The notes beneath the pieces were generated by a model that worked only from the letters and a program-made list of their open reading frames with translations, was not told the DNA's origin and made no database searches. Shown piece after piece: positions 1-7,718 of a DNA stretch of 64,000 nucleotides. Positions within the stretch are counted from its first letter, which is position 1. Each line of letters opens with the position of its first letter. Origin of the DNA: JBLZUR01 sp048565625 (lineage in GTDB: Bacteria > Pseudomonadota > Alphaproteobacteria > Sphingomonadales > Sphingomonadaceae); NCBI RefSeq assembly GCF_048565625.1, contig NZ_JBLZUR010000002.1, forward strand, positions 2,170,001-2,234,000, given 5' to 3'. The position numbers and the translations under genes are program-made.

Positions 1-707
1 AGATTGGGATTGGCCTTCAGCGTGGCGGTATCGACCACCAGCAGGTCGAGGATCTCGCCCGGAATCTCGTGGCTGCTGAACACCTGCTTCGCGCCCGGCG
101 TCTGCTTCATGACGGTCAGCTGCGGGTTCCAGGTGACGGCCGCGTTGACGGAAGGCGTGGCGAAGGCGCCGACGATGTCAGCGTCCGACGTGTTGACCGT
201 CTTCACGTCGCTCATCTTCAGCCCGGCCTTCTCCAGCCCGCGCGCGAGGAGGTAGTGGGAGACCGAGAGCTCGACGAGATAAACCTGCCGCCCCTTGATC
301 GCGGCAAGGCTGTCGGCGCCCTTCAGCACCACGCCGTCATTGCCGTCGGAATAGTCGCCGACGATGATCGCACTGGTGTCCTTGCCGCCGGCCGCCGGGA
401 TGGTCAGCGCGTCCATATTGGCGACCGTCACGCCATCGAACTTGCCCGCTGTGTACTGGTTCACCGACTCGACATAGTCGTTCACCTGCACGACGTTGAT
501 CTTGATGCCGTACTTGTCGGCCCATTTCTTCACGATGCCGGCCTGCTGCGCATAGGGCCAGGGCATCCAGCCGGCATAGATCGACCAGCCGATGCTGAAC
601 TCCTTCTTCGGCTCCGGCGCGGAGATCGAGGATGGCGAGCAGGAAGCGAAGGTAAAGGCCACGCTTGTCGCGGCGATCATCCCTGCGCGGCGGAGCTGAT
701 GAAGCAT
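1..707 (-). CDS. ABC transporter substrate-binding lipoprotein, NitT/TauT (urea-type) family, 3' end outside window
   Basis: Reading the minus strand from the ATG at 707-705 gives 235 residues with no stop, so the gene runs off the left edge. The N-terminus (MLHQLRRAG, then a hydrophobic run ending FASC) is a lipoprotein signal with a lipobox cysteine near residue 24. The body (SIGWSIYAGWMPWPYA, later FDGVTVANMDAL and AAVTWNPQL) resembles periplasmic binding proteins of the SsuA/TauA type, particularly the group annotated as putative urea ABC transporter binding proteins. It would capture a small solute and deliver it to a permease/ATPase pair, probably encoded just outside the window. The strong Shine-Dalgarno GGGGA lies about 8 nt before the ATG. 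It is divergent from the MBL cluster that follows. Substrate is inferred only from family resemblance. Confidence 0.8.
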   Translation of the reverse strand, partial: MLHQLRRAGMIAATSVAFTFASCSPSSISAPEPKKEFSIGWSIYAGWMPWPYAQQAGIVKKWADKYGIKINVVQVNDYVESVNQYTAGKFDGVTVANMDALTIPAAGGKDTSAIIVGDYSDGNDGVVLKGADSLAAIKGRQVYLVELSVSHYLLARGLEKAGLKMSDVKTVNTSDADIVGAFATPSVNAAVTWNPQLTVMKQTPGAKQVFSSHEIPGEILDLLVVDTATLKANPN

Positions 708-916
708 TTGATTCGTCCCCTTTGCAGTGCAGCATTGCCGCAAAGTTTTCGGATGTCCACGGGTCATTATTATTATTGCCTCGATTGGTAATATCGTTCT
801 AGGCTGCTGTATCGCGGCGGAATCCTCGTCGGTCCGCAAGACGATAGTACCGGGGGGTATGCATCGAAAGACGTTCAGCCAACCGCGCCTCGCCGCGCGG
901 CGATCGGGAGTTTTCG

Positions 917-2002
917 ATGGCGCAAAGCTTGACCCAGACCACCACCCCGCCGGCACCGATCCCCGGATCGGCATGGGTCAATCCGAACGGCAACCCGGAC
1001 CTCGACTACAATCCCCCGGGCGTGAAGAACACCGACAGTGCGCTCCCGCTGCACCGCAAGGGGATGGTCTACCACGACTACGACTGCGTCGGCCCGGCGC
1101 CCGGCACGATCGCTTTCCCGTGGATCCACGGGTCTGAGGTTGCCGCCAAGAACCGCGACCCGCGCGTTCAGGTGGTGCAGTACAACGAAGACACGTTCAT
1201 CATGCGCCAGAATGTCTGCGTACACTGGCAGGCGCCGTTCACCTACCTCCTCTTCGGCAACAAGGGCGCGCTGCTGATCGACAGCGGTGCCACGGCCGAG
1301 CCCGAATACTATCCGCTGCGCGAGACGGTCGATGCGATCATCACCCGCTGGGCGCAGGCGCGCGGCCGGCGCACCGTTCCGCTGACGGTCGCGCTCACCT
1401 CCGGCGAGAACCTCGCGCAGAACCAGGGTCTCGGCCAGTTCGCCGGTCGGCCGGATACGGTGATCGTGCCCAAGCCTCTCGAGGTGATGAAACGGCATTA
1501 CGGCCTGTCGGGCAACTGGCCGTCGGGCGTCGGCAAGATCGACCTGGGCGACCGCGTGGTGGAGGTGATCCCCACCCCCGGCGCGCACAAGGACGGGGTC
1601 AGCTTCTACGATCCCTATTGCGACATCCTGTTCACCGGCGACCTGATCTTCCCCGGGCGCATCAACATCGGCAACGATCGCGATTTCGTCGCCTCGCTGG
1701 AGCGGCTGAAGAGCTACACCGCCAGCCATCCGGTCCAATGGATACTGGGCGGCCATATCGACATGCTGTTCGTGCCGGGGAAGGCGTTCCGCCGGTTCAC
1801 CACCTTCAAACCTTACGAACGCATTCTGGAACTGCCGGTCACAGCGCTCGACGAGGCGATCCAGTACGGGCGCGAGGTGCGGGGCAAGGACATGGTGCTG
1901 ATCCGGCCCGACTTCATCCTGTTCAACGGGGTCAGTCCCGATCAGCGGACCAAGGTCTGGCCGGAAGGCGTGCCCGACATCCAGCCGCCCTTCTTCTTCT
2001 GA
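917..2002 (+). CDS. Metallo-beta-lactamase-fold protein lacking the HxHxDH motif (probable pseudoenzyme)
   Basis: 361 residues, GGGAG ribosome site upstream of ATG 917. The strand/loop landmarks of the MBL fold are present: LLIDSG (about 119-124), PGAHKDG with His224, FTGDLIF with Asp242, and GGHID with His280. Where the paralogue encoded immediately downstream has SHLHDDHYF, this protein has TSGENLAQN (about 161-169), so all four residues of the HxHxDH metal motif are missing. The shared frame around it (VAL/VAF before, QFAGRP after) shows that the segments are homologous. It has no signal peptide, unlike the downstream copy. Metal-dependent hydrolysis is therefore unlikely; a structural, binding or regulatory role for its partner is an inference. 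Only 17 nt separate it from the next gene. Confidence 0.85.
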   Translation: MAQSLTQTTTPPAPIPGSAWVNPNGNPDLDYNPPGVKNTDSALPLHRKGMVYHDYDCVGPAPGTIAFPWIHGSEVAAKNRDPRVQVVQYNEDTFIMRQNVCVHWQAPFTYLLFGNKGALLIDSGATAEPEYYPLRETVDAIITRWAQARGRRTVPLTVALTSGENLAQNQGLGQFAGRPDTVIVPKPLEVMKRHYGLSGNWPSGVGKIDLGDRVVEVIPTPGAHKDGVSFYDPYCDILFTGDLIFPGRINIGNDRDFVASLERLKSYTASHPVQWILGGHIDMLFVPGKAFRRFTTFKPYERILELPVTALDEAIQYGREVRGKDMVLIRPDFILFNGVSPDQRTKVWPEGVPDIQPPFFF

Positions 2003-2019
2003 GATCCGGGAGACACGCC

Positions 2020-3024
2020 TTGGACCGCCGCACCTTCCTCACCTACAACGCCGCCGCCGCCGCGATCCCGTTGGCGGGCGGGGGCCTTTCCAGCCTCGCC
2101 CAAGCCGCGACCCGGCCGGCACCCATCGACTTCAAAAGCAACCTGCCCGCACCCGGCACCTTCCCGGCCAAGTGGATCTGCGGATCGAAGTCGGCGATGG
2201 ACAACACCGATCCGCCCGTTCACGTCCACTGGTACAACCCGCACACCGCGATCCTGCGGCAGAACAAGGCGTACAGTTACGAGGCGCCGTTCGCCCCGCT
2301 CTACTTCGGCAACGATCGGGTGCTTCTGCTCGACGAGGGCTACACCCAGCTTCGCAACGACTGGGACCTGCGCGGTGTGGTCGACCAGTGCATCGAGGAA
2401 TGGTGCGCAAGGAACGGCCGCGATCCGGCCAGCATGGAGCTGATCGTCGCGTTCAGCCACCTGCACGACGATCACTATTTCGCGGTCAACCAGTTCGCAG
2501 GCCGGCCGCACACCCGTTATATGGGCCAGACCCATGAAGAGATGGTCGGTTTCTGGGGAATGACCAACTTCCCGGAACAACGCGTATCCCTCGACTTGGG
2601 CGGGCGCGAGATCCTGATCTGGGGGTCGCCGGGACATGTCGTCTCGGAATTCGCCTATTACGACAGCTATACGCAGATCCTCTACACCGGCGACATGTTC
2701 TACCGGGGCCGGTGTTACATTAGTTTCTGGCAGCCCTGGTTCGACAGCATGAAACGGCTGATCGACTTCGTCGACACCCATCCGGTCAGCCATGTGATGG
2801 GTTGCCATGTCGAGATCAGCAAGGATGGCGAGGACTATCCCTACGGCGTCACATGGCAGCCGGACGAGGCGCCGGTGCAGATGACGGTGCAGCAGCTTCG
2901 CGAGGCTTGGGCGATGGCGCAGACCATCAAGGAACCGGGGATCTACTTCACCGGCACCGTCTTCCTCTGCAACCAGACGCGCGGCCTGACGACGATCGAC
3001 AAGAACCCGTATCGCTATGCTTGA
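2020..3024 (+). CDS. Metallo-beta-lactamase-fold hydrolase with Tat-type signal
   Basis: 334 residues from a TTG start at 2020, chosen because GGGAGA lies 6 nt upstream and translation gives an immediate twin-arginine-like leader (DRRTFLTYNA, then an Ala/Gly-rich stretch to about residue 29). Metal ligands are intact: HLHDDH at 147-152, His206 in SPGHVVS, Asp225 in YTGDMFY, His263 in GCHVE. It should bind one or two divalent metals and hydrolyse an unknown substrate, probably in the periplasm after Tat export. It is a tandem paralogue of the preceding gene; both share the pattern WI.GS, DP.V, YN..T.I.RQN and APF..L.FGN in their N-terminal halves. It overlaps the longest possible form of the next gene and is probably co-transcribed with it. 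Substrate unknown. Confidence 0.85.
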   Translation: MDRRTFLTYNAAAAAIPLAGGGLSSLAQAATRPAPIDFKSNLPAPGTFPAKWICGSKSAMDNTDPPVHVHWYNPHTAILRQNKAYSYEAPFAPLYFGNDRVLLLDEGYTQLRNDWDLRGVVDQCIEEWCARNGRDPASMELIVAFSHLHDDHYFAVNQFAGRPHTRYMGQTHEEMVGFWGMTNFPEQRVSLDLGGREILIWGSPGHVVSEFAYYDSYTQILYTGDMFYRGRCYISFWQPWFDSMKRLIDFVDTHPVSHVMGCHVEISKDGEDYPYGVTWQPDEAPVQMTVQQLREAWAMAQTIKEPGIYFTGTVFLCNQTRGLTTIDKNPYRYA

Positions 3025-3034
3025 GGGGACGACC

Positions 3035-3943
3035 ATGAAGCGCGCGCTTGTCTTGATGCTGATGCCTGCCACCGCCTTCGCGGCACAGCCGGAGCCGTCC
3101 GCCCTTCGCGAGAAGGAGATCAGCGTGCCGGGCTTCGCCGATTTCCTGGCGGTGGACGGCGATACGGTGTGGACGACCAATGACGGCCGGGTGGAGCAAT
3201 GGTCCACCTCGGCCAAGAAGGCCGAGGTGGCGGTGCCACGCCCCTGCGGCGCGATGACGATGGCCTTTGGCTCGCTCTGGGTGGCGAACTGCAAGGGCGG
3301 CGAGGTCTACCGCATCGATCCGAAAGCCGCGAAGCTGTTGGCGAAGATCCCCGCCGGCATCGGGCCAAGCGGCGAGTTGAACGTGGTGGCTGGCGCGGGA
3401 TCGATCTGGGCGCCGAGCCAGACGGCGGGCAAGATCGTCCGCATCGACCCCGCCACCGACAAGGTGGTGGCGACCATCGATGCAGCCCCCGACACCTCGT
3501 ACATGGCCTTCGGCTTCAACGCGCTGTGGGCGGCGAGCGGCAAGGCGGAGACGCTGCAGCGCATCGATCCCAAGACCGATGCCGTTTCGCATACGGTGAA
3601 GCTCGGCAAGCAGCCCGGCTTCCTCGCGGCGGGCGAAGGTGGCGTCTGGGTGCAGGAACAGGGCGACGGCACGGTGGCGCGGATCGACCCGGCGACGGTC
3701 ATGGTCACTGCCCGCGTGAAGGTCGGCAAGACGCTGACCTATGGCGACATCGACACGGGTGGCGGGTTTGTCTGGCTGCGGACGACCGAGGACCAGACCT
3801 TCGCCGCGATCGATGCCAAGTCGCTTGCGGTCGTCACCCGCGCGGGCAAGCCGGCGGGCAGCGGCGCGCTGCGCTATACCCCCGCCGGCATCTGGACGAC
3901 CGCGCATGATGTCCACACGCTTTCGTGGTGGAGCGCACCGTAA
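3035..3943 (+). CDS. Secreted beta-propeller (YncE/Vgb-like) protein
   Basis: 302 residues from ATG 3035, which has GAGGGGA upstream and begins directly with a signal peptide (MKRALVLMLMPATAFAA). An in-frame upstream ATG at 3017 would bury the signal and overlap the MBL gene, so the later start is preferred. The mature protein is built of repeated blades carrying RIDP-type motifs (YRIDPKAAK, VRIDPATDK, QRIDPKTDA, ARIDPATVM, AAIDAKSLA) with Trp-rich strands such as SLWVANC and GVWVQEQ. This is the pattern of YVTN/YncE or virginiamycin-B-lyase-like propellers. Such proteins bind ligands or other proteins in the periplasm; no catalytic residues can be assigned. It follows the MBL pair in the same direction and is followed by a likely terminator. 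Confidence 0.75.
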   Translation: MKRALVLMLMPATAFAAQPEPSALREKEISVPGFADFLAVDGDTVWTTNDGRVEQWSTSAKKAEVAVPRPCGAMTMAFGSLWVANCKGGEVYRIDPKAAKLLAKIPAGIGPSGELNVVAGAGSIWAPSQTAGKIVRIDPATDKVVATIDAAPDTSYMAFGFNALWAASGKAETLQRIDPKTDAVSHTVKLGKQPGFLAAGEGGVWVQEQGDGTVARIDPATVMVTARVKVGKTLTYGDIDTGGGFVWLRTTEDQTFAAIDAKSLAVVTRAGKPAGSGALRYTPAGIWTTAHDVHTLSWWSAP

Positions 3944-3979
3944 GGGTGGAGCAGAACCCACGAATCGCCCAATTTCTTT

Positions 3980-4009
3980 GCAGGTACCAAGTGCACCTGC
4001 CGCTTTTCT
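3980..4009 (+). terminator. Probable intrinsic terminator after the propeller gene
   Basis: GCAGGT (3980-3985) and ACCTGC (3995-4000) form a six-pair stem with a nine-base loop, followed by CGCTTTTCT. It lies 37 nt after the beta-propeller stop codon. The stem is short, so termination may be partial. Confidence 0.45.
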
Positions 4010-4194
4010 GAGCGTAGTCGGCAAGTGACTGATTAACTTCGGATTTTATCGACAGTTTGCAGGCACTTCGGGGTTAATAATACCCTTGACGGGTTTCGTA
4101 ATATCGATAGCGTGCAGTGTTACAGAACGACGTAACCGAGAGAGGATCAGGAAAGACGGGCCGGGGAACCGGCCGTTTGCGGTGGAGATTGCCG

Positions 4195-5136
4195 ATGGAC
4201 CAGTCATTGCCGGGCAATTCCGCTCCCTCGGGGGGCGCCGCCACGGTCTATACTTCGTTGACGACCCAACTGGTCAACCTCATCCCGCCGATGATGGTTC
4301 TTGCTGCCATTCTGTTCTGGTGGTTGGCACCCCTGTCGATCGCCGAGAACCCGTCCACGTTGCTCGCGACCGGCGCGGTGTCTATCTGCATCATTCAGGC
4401 GCTTGAATTCGTCTTCGAGCGCCACCCAGGCTGGCGGATCAACTGGCGCGAGTTCGCGACGGATCTGTTCTACGTCGTGCTCGGCTACACCGCGATCGCC
4501 TGGGCGACGGAGGCGCTCGCCGAAACGCCGCTGAAGGCGGTGAAGGCCTCGCTCGGCATCGCCACCCCATGGGTCACGCAATTGCCGTTTCTGGTGCAGG
4601 CGGCGCTCGTCATCTTCCTTATCGAGGTCGGCCAGTATTGGATGCATCGGCTGATGCACAATACGGCCCCGTTCTGGGCGACCCATGCGCCGCATCACCA
4701 CATCACCCAGCTGAACGCGTGGAAGGGTTATGTCGGCAATCCGATCGAGCTGTTCCTGATCAGCCTGAGCGTGGTCGCCCTGTTCGACTTCGCCACGGCG
4801 CCGGTGTTCTGTGCGGTCAGCGTGCTCGGCATCGTTTCCGGCTTCGCCCATGCCAATGTTCGCGCCAATCCGCCGCTGTTCTACTCGTTCGTCTTCACGA
4901 CGATCCGGCACCACAGCCTGCATCATTCGACCGGTTTTGATGAGACGCGCTGCAATTACGCCAATTCGCTGATCCTGCTCGACCGGATCTTCGGCACTTA
5001 TCGCGAGGGCGAGGCGTCGGTCGTGGGGCAGGACGAGCGCAAGCGGCTGTCGATCGCCGAGCAGTTCCTGTTTCCGTTCCAGCCCGCGATCGCCGCCGTG
5101 AAGGCGCGGCGGCAGGGGTCGGGAATGCCCGCTTAA
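4195..5136 (+). CDS. Sterol desaturase / fatty acid hydroxylase family membrane protein
   Basis: 313 residues from ATG 4195, preceded by GGTGGAGA; longer in-frame starts add an implausible Arg/Gly-rich tail. Several hydrophobic segments (about 28-48, 92-108, 132-148, 183-215) place it in the inner membrane. The three histidine clusters of the di-iron fatty acid hydroxylase family are present: HRLMH (151-155), HAPHHH (164-169) and HHSLHH (239-244), with the family-typical NYANSLILLDRIFGTY near 254-269. Members use O2 to hydroxylate or desaturate lipid-like substrates. It lies between the MBL/propeller genes and the TonB receptor, which suggests oxidation of a hydrophobic compound or modification of a membrane lipid; the substrate cannot be read from the sequence. 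Confidence 0.85.
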   Translation: MDQSLPGNSAPSGGAATVYTSLTTQLVNLIPPMMVLAAILFWWLAPLSIAENPSTLLATGAVSICIIQALEFVFERHPGWRINWREFATDLFYVVLGYTAIAWATEALAETPLKAVKASLGIATPWVTQLPFLVQAALVIFLIEVGQYWMHRLMHNTAPFWATHAPHHHITQLNAWKGYVGNPIELFLISLSVVALFDFATAPVFCAVSVLGIVSGFAHANVRANPPLFYSFVFTTIRHHSLHHSTGFDETRCNYANSLILLDRIFGTYREGEASVVGQDERKRLSIAEQFLFPFQPAIAAVKARRQGSGMPA

Positions 5137-5267
5137 ATATTCCGACGCACCGGACGCCGGCAAGCGGCGACGGCGGACCGTAAGGTTCAAGACAAGGCCG
5201 GAGAGACCCGCAAAAGGGCCGACCGGTATCGGGAGAGGGAGGACAAGAACGAAAAGGGGGTCACCGA

Positions 5268-7679
5268 ATGTCGTATCGTGCCAAGTTGAAATTGGGCCTG
5301 TTGTCCGCAACCGTCCTCACCGCCGCCGGTCTCGCCAAGCCCGCCTGGGCGGCGGAGGCCGAAGCGGCGGCGGCAGCACCGGCGGCTGAAGATGACATCA
5401 ACGACATCGTCGTGACCGGCTCCCGCCGCGCCACCACGATCATGGACACGCCGATCAACATCGCCGCGATCGGCGCGGAAGAACTCGCTCGCCAGCGCGT
5501 CGACGACATTCGCGACATCGCCGACTTCACGCCCGGCATCACCATCTCCGACACGGGCCCACGCTCGACCGGCTCGATCGTGCTGCGGGGCCTGAGCGCT
5601 TCGGACACGGAGGCCAGCGGCGCCACCTATGACAATGCGATGGGCATCTATTTGGGCGAGGTCCCGCTCTATTACGACTTCAAGCTGATCGACATCGCGC
5701 GGGTCGAAACGCTGCTCGGGCCGCAGGGCACACTCTACGGCCTGGGCACGCTCGCCGGCGCGATCCGCTACATCCCGAACCGGCCAAACGTCACCGACTT
5801 CGAAGGCGAGGCGCATGGCCGCTTCTACGGCAAGAACCACGGCAGCAAGGCGGGCTATCAGGCCGACGGGATGATCAACATCCCGCTCGTGCGCGATCAC
5901 GTCGCGTTCCGCACGGCGACAGGCTATTACTACGACCCCGGCTTCATCGACTATCCGCTGATCGTGAAGGAACCCGGCGTCTCCCTGCCGCAGCCGGACG
6001 GGCCGGACAGCATCAGCGATGCGGGGTATGACGCGAACCTCCGCCGCGCGAAGGACCTCAACTACGAGAAGACCTTCACCACTCGCAACCAGCTTCTCCT
6101 GCAGACCAGCGAAGACCTGAAGCTCACGCTCACCTACGCCTATCAGCAGACCAAGACCGGCGGCGTGCAGTCGAACAGCGCCGGCGTTCTCGGCACCGGC
6201 AAATATGAGAGCGCCGGTCGTTATGAAGAGCCGACGAAGCGGCGCGCCCATCTGGTCAGCGCGGAAATCAACGCCAACATCGCGGATATCGCGGATCTGG
6301 TGTCGACGACGGCCTATACGAACGTCCGCACCGAAGGCGTGGGCGACAATACCGACCTGCTTCTCGATCTCGACTATGATTACGAGCTGTTCCCGGCTTT
6401 CACGAGCTGGAACGAGCGGGACAACCGTCGCAAGCAGTTCAACCAGGAGGTCCGCCTCGTTTCCCGCCATGGCGGCCCGTTCAGCTGGGTGCTCGGCGGC
6501 TTCTACAACGAGCAGAAGCTGAAGAGCGATTATTCCGAGCACCTGCCCGGGCATCCGTGGGTCGATCTCGCCACCAACCCGGAAGAGCTTGAGTACGTCT
6601 CCTACACGAACTCAAAGGTCACGGAAAAGGCGGTGTTCGGCGAAGGCTCGTTTCACGTCACGCCGGAGTTCCAGGTGACCGGCGGTGCGCGGTACTTCAA
6701 GTATACGTCCGAAGTCGCGGGCGCGGCGACCTTGCCGCTGCTTAACCAGCCTCTCGACCCGCGCGACCTGCCGGTCAACGGCGGCAAGTCTTCGAAGGAC
6801 GGCTGGGTGTGGAAGTTCAACAGCTCCTATAACTTCAGCCGCGACCTGATGATCTACGCGACCTACAGCAAGGGATATCGTATCGGCGGCCCGAACACGG
6901 TCGCGCCGTGCCAGCTTCCGCTGCCGCCCGGCCAGAACATCTGCGCCCTGCCCGACGAGCTGCAGTTCGGGCCGGACAGCACGAAAAACATTGAGGTCGG
7001 CGTTCGTACCCAGCTGTTCGACCGCAGGCTGAGCTTCAACTTCAACGTCTTCCACATCAAGTGGAGCGGCATCCAGCTTGCGTCCGCAACCCTGAACGGC
7101 ATCGCCGGGATCACGGTGAACGGCGGGTCGGCCAAGTCGAAGGGGTTCGAGACGTCATTCCAGCTCCGGCCCGTGCCGCGGGTGAGCATCCAGGGCAGCT
7201 ACTCCTACACCGACGCGCAGCTGACCAGCAACGTGCTGTCGATCACGCCGGTCAACGATCCGGTGGGCTATCCGAGCGACCCGATCCGGCTCGACGCGTT
7301 CGACGGAGACCGCCTGCCGGGCTCCGCCAAGAATTCCGGCAGCCTGGGTGCCACCTACACGATGCCGTTCAAGGAAGGCGAGTTGATCGCCGACTGGACG
7401 GCAACCTATCGGGGTAACGTCATCTCCCGCCTGGGCTGGGAACGGACCTATGGCGACAAGATCCCCAGCTTCGTGCTGCATCGCGCGTCGGTGATGTACG
7501 AGACCGACGGCTACAGCTTCGGCCTGTTCGCCAACAACATCTTCGACAAATATGCAGTGTCGTCGGTGGAGCAGGACCGTTCGCGCATCGGTGTGAACGA
7601 TGGGGTGCGGGTACGTTACTACAAGCGCGCTGTCGTGAACCCGCGCACCTTCGGCATCGAGGCGCGGATCAAGTACTGA
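5268..7679 (+). CDS. TonB-dependent outer-membrane receptor
   Basis: 803 residues. The leader (MSYRAKLKLGLLSATVLTAAGLAKPAWA) is a signal peptide followed by an Ala/Glu linker and a TonB-box/plug start INDIVVTGSR at about 45-54. The plug domain contains TPGITISDTG, VLRGLSAS and the conserved LLGPQGTLYG near 148-157. The remainder is a long beta-barrel with alternating aromatic strands, including NIEVGVRTQLFDRRLSFNFNVF-type segments, and ends in GIEARIKY with a C-terminal aromatic residue as expected for barrel insertion. AAAGGGGG precedes the ATG. It would import a scarce large or hydrophobic substrate using TonB energy. It resembles the IroN/FyuA-like receptors that are numerous in sphingomonads, but the substrate is unknown; context suggests the compound processed by the upstream MBL and oxygenase genes. 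Confidence 0.9.
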   Translation: MSYRAKLKLGLLSATVLTAAGLAKPAWAAEAEAAAAAPAAEDDINDIVVTGSRRATTIMDTPINIAAIGAEELARQRVDDIRDIADFTPGITISDTGPRSTGSIVLRGLSASDTEASGATYDNAMGIYLGEVPLYYDFKLIDIARVETLLGPQGTLYGLGTLAGAIRYIPNRPNVTDFEGEAHGRFYGKNHGSKAGYQADGMINIPLVRDHVAFRTATGYYYDPGFIDYPLIVKEPGVSLPQPDGPDSISDAGYDANLRRAKDLNYEKTFTTRNQLLLQTSEDLKLTLTYAYQQTKTGGVQSNSAGVLGTGKYESAGRYEEPTKRRAHLVSAEINANIADIADLVSTTAYTNVRTEGVGDNTDLLLDLDYDYELFPAFTSWNERDNRRKQFNQEVRLVSRHGGPFSWVLGGFYNEQKLKSDYSEHLPGHPWVDLATNPEELEYVSYTNSKVTEKAVFGEGSFHVTPEFQVTGGARYFKYTSEVAGAATLPLLNQPLDPRDLPVNGGKSSKDGWVWKFNSSYNFSRDLMIYATYSKGYRIGGPNTVAPCQLPLPPGQNICALPDELQFGPDSTKNIEVGVRTQLFDRRLSFNFNVFHIKWSGIQLASATLNGIAGITVNGGSAKSKGFETSFQLRPVPRVSIQGSYSYTDAQLTSNVLSITPVNDPVGYPSDPIRLDAFDGDRLPGSAKNSGSLGATYTMPFKEGELIADWTATYRGNVISRLGWERTYGDKIPSFVLHRASVMYETDGYSFGLFANNIFDKYAVSSVEQDRSRIGVNDGVRVRYYKRAVVNPRTFGIEARIKY

Positions 7680-7688
7680 TCGGGTCAA

Positions 7689-7714
7689 GGGGCGCTCTCG
7701 CGGGAGGGCGCCCA
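7689..7714 (+). terminator. Intrinsic terminator between convergent genes
   Basis: GGGCGC (7690-7695) pairs with GCGCCC (7708-7713), extended inside by CTC/GAG around a GCGG loop. A short T-containing stretch (CTATTTTCG) follows. It sits between the TonB receptor stop and the stop of the convergent sulfotransferase gene. Confidence 0.6.
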
Positions 7715-7718
7715 CTCC

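Noticed and set aside
5187..6554. A 455-codon minus-strand open frame opposite the TonB receptor
   Set aside because: The plus frame encodes a recognisable receptor with signal peptide, plug and barrel; the minus frame has shadow composition.
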